A DNA stretch of 57,174 bases from Izemoplasma sp964435595 (GCA_964435595.1 CAYSZV010000014.1:1-57174), one strand, 5' to 3'; counted from the stretch's first letter, positions 17,192 to 26,273 are shown. Notes: generated from the letters alone by a model not told the origin. A program made the numbers and translations.

Positions 17192-17908
17192 ATGAAAAAG
17201 TATAGTGTATTATTATTTGATTCGAAGGAACTAAATCGAGAAGTTAGAGTATTTCTTATGCTTCCTTCAAGATATGATAAAAGTCAAAAGAAATATCCTG
17301 TTTTGTATATGCATGACGGACAAAATCTATTTGATCCATTAACAGGATATAAGAATCAAACATGGGGAATATTAGATACATACGAGGAACATCCGGAATT
17401 GCCTGCAGAATTAGGATTTGATGCATATGGTGATCAAGACTATGGTGGAAAAACAGATGATTATTTGTGTTTTATTATTAATCAAGTAAAACCATATATA
17501 GATAAACATTATAGAACATATAAGTCAGCGAAAAATACGGCGATTATGGGTAGTAGTTTTGGAGGTGTGTGTTCCATGTATGCAGCGCTAGAATATGGGG
17601 AGTATTTTAGTCGTTTCGGATGTGTATCAAATGCACATTATGTTGTGCAAAAAGATATAGAGGATTTAGCTAGAAATAGTTCTGTTTCTCATATAAAGAA
17701 ATTTTATATGGATGTTGGAACAAAGGAATCTTCCAATGCAATTGAATCTCAAAACTATATTGATAGCAACCAAGCAGTATTTAACATTTTCTTACAAAAA
17801 ATGGAACAAAAGAAATTGCGCTTTGTTTTAGCTGAAGGAGCAATTCATAACGAGGAAGCATGGCGTGTAAGATTTGCTGATATCGTCTCATTTTTATTTA
17901 ATGATTAA
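17192..17908 (+). CDS. Putative esterase (alpha/beta hydrolase, esterase D-like)
   Basis: The 238-residue alpha/beta hydrolase is of the PF00756 type: an N-terminal strand (REVRVFLMLPSRYD), the oxyanion region YPVLYMHDGQNLFD, and the nucleophile elbow GSSFGG (Ser122 or Ser123 in IMGSSFGGVCS). A C-terminal catalytic His is plausible in GAIHNEEAW. Between WGILDTYEE and GGKTDDYLCFI I do not see the usual hydrophobic strand and R-x-x-EY segment, so about 20-25 residues may have been lost. It probably deacylates sugars or releases acyl groups from glucans, inferred from its place behind the glucosidase. Co-transcribed with malL; a terminator follows. Confidence 0.7.
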   Translation: MKKYSVLLFDSKELNREVRVFLMLPSRYDKSQKKYPVLYMHDGQNLFDPLTGYKNQTWGILDTYEEHPELPAELGFDAYGDQDYGGKTDDYLCFIINQVKPYIDKHYRTYKSAKNTAIMGSSFGGVCSMYAALEYGEYFSRFGCVSNAHYVVQKDIEDLARNSSVSHIKKFYMDVGTKESSNAIESQNYIDSNQAVFNIFLQKMEQKKLRFVLAEGAIHNEEAWRVRFADIVSFLFND

Positions 17909-17930
17909 ACAGCCATTTATGGCTGTTTTT
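17907..17930 (+). terminator. Intrinsic terminator after the esterase gene
   Basis: AAACAGCCAT pairs with ATGGCTGTTT, followed by a T-run. Confidence 0.88.
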
Positions 17931-17959
17931 AATATGTAAATAATTAATATATAAAGTGT

Positions 17960-17987
17960 TTGACATATAAAAAAATTCCATTATAAT
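17960..17987 (+). promoter_or_regulatory. Promoter of potABCD
   Basis: Consensus -35 TTGACA (17960-17965), a 16-nt spacer and consensus -10 TATAAT (17982-17987). A second TTGACA at 18013-18018 followed by TAAATT (18035-18040) may be an alternative promoter. Confidence 0.8.
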
Positions 17988-17994
17988 ATAGTTA

Positions 17995-18015
17995 CAAATA
18001 GTTTAATACTATTTG
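17995..18015. promoter_or_regulatory. Operator-like inverted repeat in the pot promoter
   Basis: CAAATAGT and its exact reverse complement ACTATTTG flank TTAAT. The dyad begins 8 nt after the -10 box, covering the transcription start, and touches the second TTGACA, so a bound repressor would block both promoters. Regulator unknown. Confidence 0.5.
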
Positions 18016-18042
18016 ACATCATGTATACAAATACTAAATTTT

Positions 18043-18063
18043 GAGAGGGCAAACCTCTTTTCT
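18043..18063 (+). promoter_or_regulatory. Small leader hairpin before potA
   Basis: AGAGG-GCAAA-CCTCT followed by TTTCTT forms a short terminator-like hairpin in the roughly 120-nt untranslated leader. It may attenuate transcription; the stem is only 5-6 bp. Confidence 0.35.
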
Positions 18064-18114
18064 TATGATGTGTTTGTTTATGATTATTAAACATTATGTT
18101 AGGTGGTTGTTAAT

Positions 18115-19149
18115 ATGAAGAAATTAGTTGAAATTAATAATTTAGTAAAATCATTTGATGATTTGGTTGTACTAAAAAATATAAATCTATTTATCAAAGA
18201 AAATGAATTTGTAACATTACTTGGTCCTTCTGGATGTGGTAAGACAACGTTACTTAGATTAATTGGAGGATTTGAAACGCAAGATAGTGGAACAATTACT
18301 TTTGATGATAAGCAATTAAAGGATTTGCCACCACATCAACGTGAAATTAATACTGTTTTTCAAAATTACGCATTGTTTCCTCATTTAAATGTGTATGATA
18401 ATATCGCATTTGGATTAAAAATTAAGAGAATTCCAAAAGAGGAGATTGAAATAGCTGTTCAAGATGCTTTGAAAATGGTGAAACTGATAGGGTATGATAA
18501 TCGAAAGATTAATCAATTATCTGGTGGACAACAACAACGTGTTGCGATTGCCAGAGCAATTGTAAATAAACCTAGATTATTATTGCTCGATGAACCACTT
18601 GGTGCATTGGATTTGAAATTAAGACAAGATATGCAATATGAATTAAAAGAAATGCAAAGAGCATTAGGAATCAGTTTTGTCTTTGTAACGCATGATCAAG
18701 AAGAAGCTCTGACAATGAGTGATATTGTAGTTGTTATGAATGAAGGTATTATTCAACAAATTGGTACTCCAGAGGATATATATAATGAGCCTGAAAATAA
18801 ATTTACAGCCCAATTTATTGGTGAAAGTAATATTATTGACGCAGTTATGTTGGACGATTATTTGGTGCAATTTGAAGGATTCAAATATAAGTGTTTGGAT
18901 GCTGGATTTGAGAAAAATGAAATGGTAGATGTTGTGATTAGGCCAGAGGATATTGAACTTAAAAAAGTACAAGAAGGTAATATTATAGGAGTAGTTGATG
19001 ATATTACTTTTAAGGGAGTTCATTATGAGATAATTGTTATGGTAGATAAGAAAGAATATGTTATTCATTCAACTGAAAAACAAGAAATTGGAACAACGGT
19101 CTCGATGCATTTTGGAATTGATTCAATTCATGTTATGAGTAAATCATGA
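18115..19149 (+). CDS. potA: Spermidine/putrescine ABC transporter ATP-binding protein
   Basis: The 344-residue ATPase has Walker A GPSGCGKT, Q-loop VFQNYALF, signature LSGGQQQR, Walker B LLLDEP and the switch His in VFVTHDQEEA. A C-terminal TOBE-type domain (about 270-344) follows. AGGTGG (18101-18106) places the start at ATG 18115 rather than the in-frame GTG at 18103. It powers the PotB/PotC channel; the gene order potA-B-C-D is the standard one for polyamine uptake. The stop overlaps the potB start (ATGA). Confidence 0.93.
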   Translation: MKKLVEINNLVKSFDDLVVLKNINLFIKENEFVTLLGPSGCGKTTLLRLIGGFETQDSGTITFDDKQLKDLPPHQREINTVFQNYALFPHLNVYDNIAFGLKIKRIPKEEIEIAVQDALKMVKLIGYDNRKINQLSGGQQQRVAIARAIVNKPRLLLLDEPLGALDLKLRQDMQYELKEMQRALGISFVFVTHDQEEALTMSDIVVVMNEGIIQQIGTPEDIYNEPENKFTAQFIGESNIIDAVMLDDYLVQFEGFKYKCLDAGFEKNEMVDVVIRPEDIELKKVQEGNIIGVVDDITFKGVHYEIIVMVDKKEYVIHSTEKQEIGTTVSMHFGIDSIHVMSKS

Positions 19150-19985
19150 AAAAGCTAAAATTTTTAAGTATCCCATACTTTGTATGGATGTTAATTTTAG
19201 TTGTTCTACCATCAATTTTAGTTTTCTTAGTAGCATTTAGTGATTTAAATATATTTAATTTAGGATCATTCTCATTGAATTTTGATTCAATAACATATAT
19301 TACTGAAAATGAAACTGTAAGGGAAATTATTTTACAAGCAACATGGAACAGTATTAGATTAAGTTTTGTTGCTACATTGCTTTGTTTGTTGATTGGGTAT
19401 CCAATTGCATATTTCTTAGCAAATTTAGAATCAGAATGGAAAAATTTTATCGTTGTGTTAATTATTCTACCAATATGGAGTAATATGTTGCTTCGTATTA
19501 TGGCTTGGGAAAAGGTGCTATTTAGTTTGGGTGATTATTTATCAACTAATTTAGGTACAGATATTAGTATTATTGGAACCGATACAGGAATATTAATCGG
19601 TATGGTAAGTATGTATTTACCTTTTATGATATTACCAATATATACCATTCTAGATAAGATGGATAAGTCACTGGTTGAAGCTTCTCATGACTTAGGAGCA
19701 AATTCGTTTGTTACCTTTTATAAAGTAATTTTTCCTTTAAGTCTAAGTGGTGTGGTCAGTGGTGTGATTATGACATTGTTACCCGCTATGACAGCTTTCG
19801 CTTTACCCCAAAGATTGGGTGGAGGGAAAATAAATTTATTGGGAAATATGATAGAACATTACTTTATGGAAAGTACTGGTAATTTGAATGTTGGTAGTTT
19901 CTTAAGTATTGCATTAATGGTAGTAATTATTATGATGTTTGTTGGCCTTCTTAAGTTTGATAAGGAAGGAGAAACATTGATGTGA
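19146..19985 (+). CDS. potB: Spermidine/putrescine ABC transporter permease
   Basis: The 279-residue inner-membrane permease has about six helices and the cytoplasmic docking loop (SLVEASHDLGANSFVTFYKVIFP) that contacts PotA. It begins with a hydrophobic N-terminus (YFVWMLILVVLPSILVFLV) typical of PotB/PotH. It overlaps potA by 4 nt and potC by 1-4 nt, so the subunits are translationally coupled. Confidence 0.93.
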   Translation: MKKLKFLSIPYFVWMLILVVLPSILVFLVAFSDLNIFNLGSFSLNFDSITYITENETVREIILQATWNSIRLSFVATLLCLLIGYPIAYFLANLESEWKNFIVVLIILPIWSNMLLRIMAWEKVLFSLGDYLSTNLGTDISIIGTDTGILIGMVSMYLPFMILPIYTILDKMDKSLVEASHDLGANSFVTFYKVIFPLSLSGVVSGVIMTLLPAMTAFALPQRLGGGKINLLGNMIEHYFMESTGNLNVGSFLSIALMVVIIMMFVGLLKFDKEGETLM

Positions 19986-20797
19986 TGAAAAAAAGTAAAT
20001 GGATATTATTAGCATTGACCATATTTGGATATTTAGTTGTTTATTTACCCTTGATTATGATTGTATATTTCTCTTTCAACAAAAGTGAAAGAATACATTA
20101 TAACCTTGGCTTTGGCTTTGTCTGGTATAAGGAAATTTTTAATCAAAGCATTGGATTGTTAGAAGCTATAACAAATACATTGCAAGTTGCTGTGTTGAGC
20201 ACAATTATTGCGACTTTGATTGGAACATTTGCAGCGATTGGAATCCATGCGTTAAGTAAGAACAATCGTGTTAGAATGATGATTCTAAATAATGTACCTG
20301 TTATCAATCCTGATATCGTAACTGGAGTAAGTTTATGGCTTGTATTTAGTTTACTCCCAATTAGTTTTGGGATGCCGACTATGTTATTGGCTCATGTGTT
20401 CTTCAGTATTCCCTTTGTTGTGTTATCAGTATTGCCAAAATTGAAAAAGTTAGATGTTAACTTATTTGATGCAGCTCTGGATTTGGGATGCTCGAAATTC
20501 CAAGCAATATTCAAAGTAATTTTACCTTCGATTACATCTAGTATTATTGCAGGAGCGTTGATTGCATTTACAATGAGTATTGATGATTTTGTTATCACAT
20601 ACTTCACAGCTGGAGTAGAGTTTCAAAATGTTAGTTTATGGATTTATAGTAAAATAGGACGAAGAACATTTAGTCCCGCAGTGTATGCGTACAACACGAT
20701 TATAGTGTTTGTGACGATTGCTGGATTGTTCATATATAATTTAAAATTGATAAGTAAAAGGAGAAAAATAAATGAAAAGAATTTTAGTCGTAATTAG
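19985..20797 (+). CDS. potC: Spermidine/putrescine ABC transporter permease
   Basis: The permease of about 270 residues pairs with PotB. Helices and the docking loop (LFDAALDLGCSKFQAIFKVILP) are clear, followed by SIDDFVITYFTAG, which is characteristic of PotC. The start is uncertain: GTG at 19982 or ATG at 19985, both overlapping the potB stop. AGGAG at 19967-19971 lies 10 and 13 nt upstream respectively. The 3' end overlaps potD by 26 nt, with the potD ribosome-binding site inside potC. Confidence 0.92.
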   Translation: MKKSKWILLALTIFGYLVVYLPLIMIVYFSFNKSERIHYNLGFGFVWYKEIFNQSIGLLEAITNTLQVAVLSTIIATLIGTFAAIGIHALSKNNRVRMMILNNVPVINPDIVTGVSLWLVFSLLPISFGMPTMLLAHVFFSIPFVVLSVLPKLKKLDVNLFDAALDLGCSKFQAIFKVILPSITSSIIAGALIAFTMSIDDFVITYFTAGVEFQNVSLWIYSKIGRRTFSPAVYAYNTIIVFVTIAGLFIYNLKLISKRRKINEKNFSRN

Positions 20798-21836
20798 TGT
20801 TGTAGCATTAACAGTAGTGTTAGCTGGATGTAGTACAGATTCACGTGAAAAGTTGTATGTGTTAAACTGGGGGGAATATATGGATCCTGAACTGGTTCAA
20901 CAATTTGAAGATGAGTTTAATGTAAATGTTGTATATCAAGAAGTTGGTAGCAATGAAACGATGGAAAATAAGATTTCTACTGAAGCTGCTCCATATGATA
21001 TTGCAATTCCAAGTGATTATATGGTTGATAAATTAAGACAACAGGGATTATTACAAGTAATTGATTATACAAGATTAACTGCTTTAGATGAAGTAAGTTT
21101 CCAAGCAGATGTAACTGCTTTATATGAAGGAAAAGGATATGAAGATTACTTGGTTCCTTATTTCTGGGGTACATTTGGTATCATGTATGATTTAGAATCT
21201 GTTGATGAAATGGATTTAGATGGTAGTTGGGATATTTTATTTGATCCTGAAACACCTTATGAAATCGGAATGTATGAAAGTGCAAGAGATAGTGTTGGTG
21301 CTGCATTATTAGCGCTAGGATATGATGTTAATAGTAATGTTGATTCAGAATTGGATGCTGCAGAACAATTATTGGTTGATGGAGATTATTATATCTTTGG
21401 TGAAGATAATTTAAAAGGACTTGTAATTGATGGAGTACTTGACTTAGCATTGGTATATTCAGGAGATTATTTTGATGAATTATATTATGCTGAAGAAGAG
21501 GAAATCGAAGTAACATTTGGATACTATGTTCCTGAAATTACAAATATTTGGGTGGATGCATTTGTTATTCCAACAACGAGTGAAAACACAGATATGGCAT
21601 ATGAATTTATTAACTTCTTCTTAACTGAAGATGTGGCAGTACAAAATGCTGACTGGGTAGGATATTGTCCAGTTCTTACTGAAGTATATGATATTCTTCT
21701 AAGTGATGAGTATGGATATGATTATGATAATTATGATCCAGCTCCTGAGGGAGAACAAAGAGTTATATTTGAATTTATTAGTGATGATAGATATGACCGT
21801 TTGAATCAAATTTTACAAGTAGCAAAAAATAATTAG
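20772..21836 (+). CDS. potD: Spermidine/putrescine-binding lipoprotein
   Basis: The 354-residue binding protein has a lipoprotein signal (lipobox LAGC, Cys20) and starts its mature fold with LYVLNWGEYMDPELVQQFE, a PotD/PotF hallmark. Other family features are APYDIAIPSDYMVDKL, PYFWGTFGIMYD and NIWVDAFVIP. It is strongly acidic, which suits polycationic ligands. It delivers polyamines to PotB/PotC. Last gene of the operon; a terminator follows. Confidence 0.93.
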   Translation: MKRILVVISVVALTVVLAGCSTDSREKLYVLNWGEYMDPELVQQFEDEFNVNVVYQEVGSNETMENKISTEAAPYDIAIPSDYMVDKLRQQGLLQVIDYTRLTALDEVSFQADVTALYEGKGYEDYLVPYFWGTFGIMYDLESVDEMDLDGSWDILFDPETPYEIGMYESARDSVGAALLALGYDVNSNVDSELDAAEQLLVDGDYYIFGEDNLKGLVIDGVLDLALVYSGDYFDELYYAEEEEIEVTFGYYVPEITNIWVDAFVIPTTSENTDMAYEFINFFLTEDVAVQNADWVGYCPVLTEVYDILLSDEYGYDYDNYDPAPEGEQRVIFEFISDDRYDRLNQILQVAKNN

Positions 21837-21842
21837 TAATAA

Positions 21843-21870
21843 AAAAAGACAGTTTGAATACTGTCTTTTT
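21843..21870. terminator. Bidirectional terminator after potD
   Basis: AAAAAGACAGT pairs with ACTGTCTTTTT over a 6-nt loop. It also serves the convergent minus-strand gene ending at 21876. Confidence 0.9.
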
Positions 21871-21875
21871 GTTTG

Positions 21876-22385
21876 TTAAAATTTCACTAATAGCATATTA
21901 TAAATTGCTTCTAGAGGTAGGAAATAACGATACTCATCTTTTATCTGGTCAATCAATGTTTCTAAAATCATATCAAGACTTCTCAAGGGGAGTGCGTTTT
22001 CTTTTGTGTACACTTCTATTATCTGTAATGTTGCTCGAGAATCAAATACTTCGTTTAATTCGACTTTTTCATTTTCAGACAATTTACTGAATCTAGATTT
22101 GATGAATTTATCAATAAATATTCTTTCATCAGAAGAAATTATTCCATCGTCACCGTACATTGTATAATTTAGTATATATCCAGCAACTTTTAATAACTTA
22201 AATTGGTTACCTGAAACTCCCTTATATGGAGTGTTTCGAGTTTTTAGTCGTAGTTCTTCAATCAATGGACTCAAGGTTGCATCAGTAATACTTATCCTAT
22301 TTGAAGTGTTTGTACCCTCGGGAGTTGAGTTGTCGATTACTTGAAAATATATGTCTTCAATTACAGTGAAAATTGTATCAATCAT
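21876..22385 (-). CDS. Hypothetical acidic cytoplasmic protein
   Basis: The product is 169 residues if it starts at the ATG behind GAAGGAGG; the longer TTG start would sit before that site. It is rich in acidic residues and helix formers, with no signal peptide or membrane helix. The segment YGDDGIISSDERIFIDKFI vaguely resembles the acidic motif of TerB-like helical domains, too weak to assign. It is monocistronic, with its own extended -10 promoter, convergent to potD and divergent from nusB. Function not recognised. Confidence 0.7.
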   Translation of the reverse strand: MIDTIFTVIEDIYFQVIDNSTPEGTNTSNRISITDATLSPLIEELRLKTRNTPYKGVSGNQFKLLKVAGYILNYTMYGDDGIISSDERIFIDKFIKSRFSKLSENEKVELNEVFDSRATLQIIEVYTKENALPLRSLDMILETLIDQIKDEYRYFLPLEAIYNMLLVKF

Positions 22386-22406
22386 AAGAATTCCTCCTTC
22401 TGTCAA

Positions 22407-22415
22407 ATTATACCA
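22407..22415 (-). promoter_or_regulatory. Extended -10 promoter of the hypothetical gene
   Basis: Minus strand TGGTATAAT (TG-n-TATAAT), about 22 nt before the start codon; no clear -35 box. Confidence 0.55.
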
Positions 22416-22467
22416 TAAATGAAGATTTAAAAAATAGTATTTTTTTGTGAAATATATGGCTTTTTAT

Positions 22468-22496
22468 TTTACCCATTATATGATATATTTTATATA
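22468..22496 (+). promoter_or_regulatory. Promoter of the nusB operon
   Basis: -35 TTTACC (22468-22473), a 17-nt spacer and -10 TATATA (22491-22496) in very AT-rich DNA. Several alternative -10 boxes exist in the TA repeats that follow. Confidence 0.5.
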
Positions 22497-22523
22497 TATA
22501 ATATACATATAAGAGGGTACACA

Positions 22524-22913
22524 ATGGAAAACAATAAACTAAGTAGAAGAGAACAGCGTGAAGAAGTAGTAAAGAGACTTTATCAGATGGATATGACATC
22601 TGATTTTTCAGATACAGAAAGCAATTATAAGTATATTACTGATATGCTTGAGGGCGTTAGTGAAAATATGGATTTTATTGATGATGCGATTGCAGATAAT
22701 TTAATAAAATGGAAATTGAATCGTTTAACATATATCGATCGAGCTATTATGCGATGTGCAGTATATGAAATGTATTTCACACCACTTGCTTCGGAAATCG
22801 TAATCAATGAAGCGTTAAATATTACACGTAAGTATTCAGATGAAGGCGATAATAAAACTGTTAAGTTTACCAATAAGGTTCTTGATAATATCAAAGTGTA
22901 TCTTAAAAAGTAG
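22524..22913 (+). CDS. nusB: Transcription antitermination factor NusB
   Basis: The 129-residue, all-helical RNA-binding protein joins NusE (S10) on boxA of rRNA operons to prevent termination. N-terminal SRREQREEVVKRLYQMD and C-terminal DRAIMRCAVYEM, VINEALNITRKYS and KFTNKVLDNI are standard NusB signatures, and the length is typical. It heads nusB-xseA-xseB-dxs-recN, a shortened form of the Bacillus cluster, which also has folD, ispA, tlyA and argR. Confidence 0.93.
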   Translation: MENNKLSRREQREEVVKRLYQMDMTSDFSDTESNYKYITDMLEGVSENMDFIDDAIADNLIKWKLNRLTYIDRAIMRCAVYEMYFTPLASEIVINEALNITRKYSDEGDNKTVKFTNKVLDNIKVYLKK

Positions 22914-22921
22914 GGATTAAT

Positions 22922-24199
22922 ATGGATGAAAAACAATATTTGAGTGTTACCGCACTTACAAAGTACATAAAATACAAATTTGATAATGATGTTCATTTGA
23001 AGAATGTGTTGTTAAAAGGTGAAATTTCTAACTTCAAACATCATTCTCGTGGGCATTTTTACTTTACTTTAAAAGATGATAAAGCACAGATTAGTGCAAT
23101 TATGTTTGCTAGTAGCAGTAAAAATGTTCTTTTTAAACCTGAATCAGGGATGAGTGTTTTAGTAGAGGGATATTTAACGGTCTATGAATCAACTGGCCAA
23201 TATCAAATCTATGTAAATAAAATGGATGAAGATGGAGTTGGAAGTCTTCATGTAGCATATGAGCAATTAAAGAAAAAATTATCAGATGAAGGTTTGTTTG
23301 ATGTAGTACATAAGAAGCCTATTCCGAAATTTCCTTCGACAATTGCAGTTTTAACAAGTCCAACTGGGGCAGCTGTGCGCGATATCATTAACATTGTAAA
23401 TCGACGTTATCCTTTGGCTAAAATTGTTGTATATCCAACACTCGTACAAGGAGAATTTGCTAAAGACGCGATTGTAAAAAATCTAAAACAAGTAAATGAA
23501 CGTGGCGATGCCGATGTAATCATTTTAGGACGTGGTGGAGGATCAATTGAAGATCTTTGGCCGTTCAATGAAGAGATTGTTGCATATGAAATCTTTAAAT
23601 CAAAGATACCAATTATAAGTAGTGTTGGTCATGAAACTGATTTTACAATTTCTGATTTTGTTGCTGATTTAAGAGCTCCAACTCCTTCGGGAGGAGCTGA
23701 ATTAGCAGTACCTGATCAAAATGAGTTATTAAACTATATTGCACAATTGGAAGCAGCAAGTAAAACGAGTCTCGTTAGACTTCTTAAATCAAAAAAAGAA
23801 CGTTTAGAAAGACTGAAGATGTCTTATGTATTTAAAGACCCAATGAGACTAACAGAAAGTAAGAGTAGAAGATATGATCATCTTCGGGAAAAACTGGAAT
23901 TACTAAGTCCTGTAAATCGAATTATACAATCATATGATAAAGTGAATCATTTAACGATGAAGGTGCAAAATTATTATGATAGATATTTGACAAAACAACA
24001 AAATGATTATGTCATTTTATTGAATAAGTTAGAATTACTAAATCCATTGAGTATTATGAAAAAAGGATACTCGGTTACAAAAAAAGATGGAAAAATTCTC
24101 AAAAGTGTTAGTGAAATAAAAAAACAAGATCAATTGGATATTTTATTCAATGATGGTAGCGTGATTGCTACCGTGAATGAAGTTAGAAAGGATAATTAG
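22922..24199 (+). CDS. xseA: Exodeoxyribonuclease VII large subunit
   Basis: The 425-residue subunit has an N-terminal OB-fold (SVTALTKYIKYKFDND, LKGEISNFKHHSRGHFYFTL) and the catalytic domain. That domain contains VLTSPTGAAVRDIINIVNRR, DVIILGRGGGSIEDLWPFNE, SSVGHETDFTISDFVADLRAPTPS and a C-terminal coiled coil. Exonuclease VII degrades single-stranded DNA from both ends. It starts 8 nt after nusB and overlaps the region just before xseB. Confidence 0.95.
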   Translation: MDEKQYLSVTALTKYIKYKFDNDVHLKNVLLKGEISNFKHHSRGHFYFTLKDDKAQISAIMFASSSKNVLFKPESGMSVLVEGYLTVYESTGQYQIYVNKMDEDGVGSLHVAYEQLKKKLSDEGLFDVVHKKPIPKFPSTIAVLTSPTGAAVRDIINIVNRRYPLAKIVVYPTLVQGEFAKDAIVKNLKQVNERGDADVIILGRGGGSIEDLWPFNEEIVAYEIFKSKIPIISSVGHETDFTISDFVADLRAPTPSGGAELAVPDQNELLNYIAQLEAASKTSLVRLLKSKKERLERLKMSYVFKDPMRLTESKSRRYDHLREKLELLSPVNRIIQSYDKVNHLTMKVQNYYDRYLTKQQNDYVILLNKLELLNPLSIMKKGYSVTKKDGKILKSVSEIKKQDQLDILFNDGSVIATVNEVRKDN

Positions 24200-24200
24200 A

Positions 24201-24410
24201 ATGGCTGATAAAACATTTGAACAAGCATTAAATGAGCTTGAAACGTTAGTAAGAGAATTAGAAAACGGAGACATTGAATTAAACGAAGCAGTAAAAAAAT
24301 ATAATGAAGGTATGAAACTAAGTAAACATTGTCATGATTTATTAAAGGATGCCGAAGGTGTCATAGTAAAAATGATGAAAGAAGACGAGGAAGTAGACTT
24401 TAACGAATAA
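24201..24410 (+). CDS. xseB: Exodeoxyribonuclease VII small subunit
   Basis: The 69-residue helical-hairpin subunit has the typical sequence FEQALNELETLVRELENGD followed by LNEAVKKYNEGMKL. The ATG at 24201 follows AAAGGA and comes 1 nt after the xseA stop; a longer frame starting inside xseA has no ribosome-binding site. Several XseB copies coat one XseA helix. Confidence 0.94.
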   Translation: MADKTFEQALNELETLVRELENGDIELNEAVKKYNEGMKLSKHCHDLLKDAEGVIVKMMKEDEEVDFNE

Positions 24411-24419
24411 GGTGATTGT

Positions 24420-26264
24420 ATGATTGATTTGCTGAGCATAAAAGACCCTGATTTCTTGAAAGATCTAGACCGAAAAGAACTTATTGAATTGAGTAGTGAA
24501 ATCAGAACATTCCTGATTGAGAAAATCAGTAAAACAGGAGGACATTTGTCTTCCAATTTGGGTATCGTTGAACTAACTGTGGCATTACACAAAGTTTTTG
24601 ATAGTCCAAAAGATAAATTTATATTTGATGTTGGACATCAAGGATATGTACACAAAATATTAACAGGTAGAGCGAAAGATTTTGACAAGTTGCGTCAATT
24701 TGAAGGGCTATCTGGCTTTTTGAAACGAGAAGAAAGTGTTCACGATATTTATGAAGCCGGTCATTCTAGTACATCAATCGCTGCCGCATCAGGTATCGAG
24801 TTTTCTAAGAAATTCACCAAAGAAGAATATCGTGTCATTCCGATTGTTGGTGATGGTGCGTTAACATCAGGTATGGCTTTTGAAGCTTTGAATTTCTTAG
24901 GTGGAAAAACAGACCATAATCCAATTATTATCTTGAATGACAATGAAATGAGTATCAGTCAGAACATTGGATATTTGGCGAATATTTTAAATGAAATCAA
25001 AGGGAAGTCTTTTGTCCGCAAAGTTCGATCTAAAACATATCGTATTTTACCTCGCTTTTTGGTGAAATTATCATCAAAAGTGGAACGTGGAATCAAAGGA
25101 TTCATAAGTAATAATACTATTTTTGATGATCTAGGTTTTAGTTATTATGGTCCAATTAATGGACATGATTACAAAGAGTTATTGAAGTACCTAACTATCG
25201 CCAAGAAGCAAAAAAAACCTTGTGTAGTACATGTGATTACACAAAAAGGAAAAGGATATTCTTTTAGTGAAAATGATAAATTAGGGGTTTGGCATGGTGT
25301 AGGACCATTTAATATCGAAACTGGAAAATCGTTAATCGAAAAAAAGAAAAACGAGCATTCTTGGAGTACTATTATTAGTGAATACATGTGTGAATATGCA
25401 TCGAAGAATCAAAAGTTTAACGTTGTTATACCAGCAATGATTGCGGGAAGCGGATTTATTAAATTTAGAGAACAATTTCCAAGCCAAATTACTGATGTTG
25501 GAATTGCGGAACAAATGGCAGTAACAATGAGTAGTGGATTTGCTTTGGAAAAAGTAGATGTGTTTACACCAATCTATTCAACTTTTATACAACGTGCATA
25601 TGATCAAGTGAATCACGATGTATGTAGACAAAATTTAAAAGTTATTTTTGGTATTGACCGCGCTGGAATTGTAGGAGCGGATGGAGAGACTCATCAAGGT
25701 GTATTTGATATTCCATTATTACGACATTTACCTAATTTGAAAATTGTTCATCCTTCTACACCAAAAGAAGCGTTTGAATTATTAAATTATGCTTTCAAAG
25801 AGAATGATGGACCAATTGTGATTCGTTATGAACGTGGGACAGTTGAATATGATTTTGAAGATGGAATTACTAATGAGATTGCAACACTTGAATGGAAATC
25901 ACTAAACAAAGGAGAAAAGGCAACTTTTATTTCTTTTGGTAGTATCCTAAATAACGTTAAAAAAGACTTAGAAAAAATGGGCGTAGAAGTTGTGAATGCA
26001 ATATCAATAAAGCCTTTAGATGAAGTGAAACTACTTTCTATTGCTAAGAAAAACACACCGATTATTGTTTATGAAGAATCAGCTTTGCTTGGTGGATTTG
26101 GAAGTAGTATATTAGAATTTTATGCGATGCATGGTATCCAAACGAATGTGACATTGATGGGTATCAAAGATGCTTTTGTACCACAAGGTACAAAAGAAGA
26201 ATTATTACAGTCTCTAGAGTTAGATCCAGAAAGTGTAATTAGAAAAGTGAAAAGTGTTCTTTAG
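24420..26264 (+). CDS. dxs: 1-deoxy-D-xylulose-5-phosphate synthase
   Basis: The 614-residue thiamine-diphosphate enzyme makes DXP from pyruvate and glyceraldehyde 3-phosphate, the first step of the MEP isoprenoid pathway. Visible features: GHLSSNLGIVELT, FDVGHQGYVHK, the ThDP/Mg2+ motif GDGALTSGMAFEALNFLG with NDNEMSIS, TQKGKGYSF, EQMAVTMSSGFALE and DRAGIVGADGETHQG. Length is normal. GGTG lies before the ATG. IspH at 35591-36526 supplies the last step of the same pathway. The ispA gene usually found between xseB and dxs is absent here. Confidence 0.95.
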   Translation: MIDLLSIKDPDFLKDLDRKELIELSSEIRTFLIEKISKTGGHLSSNLGIVELTVALHKVFDSPKDKFIFDVGHQGYVHKILTGRAKDFDKLRQFEGLSGFLKREESVHDIYEAGHSSTSIAAASGIEFSKKFTKEEYRVIPIVGDGALTSGMAFEALNFLGGKTDHNPIIILNDNEMSISQNIGYLANILNEIKGKSFVRKVRSKTYRILPRFLVKLSSKVERGIKGFISNNTIFDDLGFSYYGPINGHDYKELLKYLTIAKKQKKPCVVHVITQKGKGYSFSENDKLGVWHGVGPFNIETGKSLIEKKKNEHSWSTIISEYMCEYASKNQKFNVVIPAMIAGSGFIKFREQFPSQITDVGIAEQMAVTMSSGFALEKVDVFTPIYSTFIQRAYDQVNHDVCRQNLKVIFGIDRAGIVGADGETHQGVFDIPLLRHLPNLKIVHPSTPKEAFELLNYAFKENDGPIVIRYERGTVEYDFEDGITNEIATLEWKSLNKGEKATFISFGSILNNVKKDLEKMGVEVVNAISIKPLDEVKLLSIAKKNTPIIVYEESALLGGFGSSILEFYAMHGIQTNVTLMGIKDAFVPQGTKEELLQSLELDPESVIRKVKSVL

Positions 26265-26273
26265 GAGGATTCT

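Noticed and set aside
18115..19149. PotA as the missing maltodextrin ATPase
   Set aside because: It is coupled by overlaps to potBCD and has the polyamine operon order; sharing with the sugar importer cannot be shown from sequence.
22923..24410. xseB starting at 24177 inside xseA
   Set aside because: The ATG at 24201 has a proper AAAGGA site and gives the normal XseB N-terminus; the longer version adds residues without family support.
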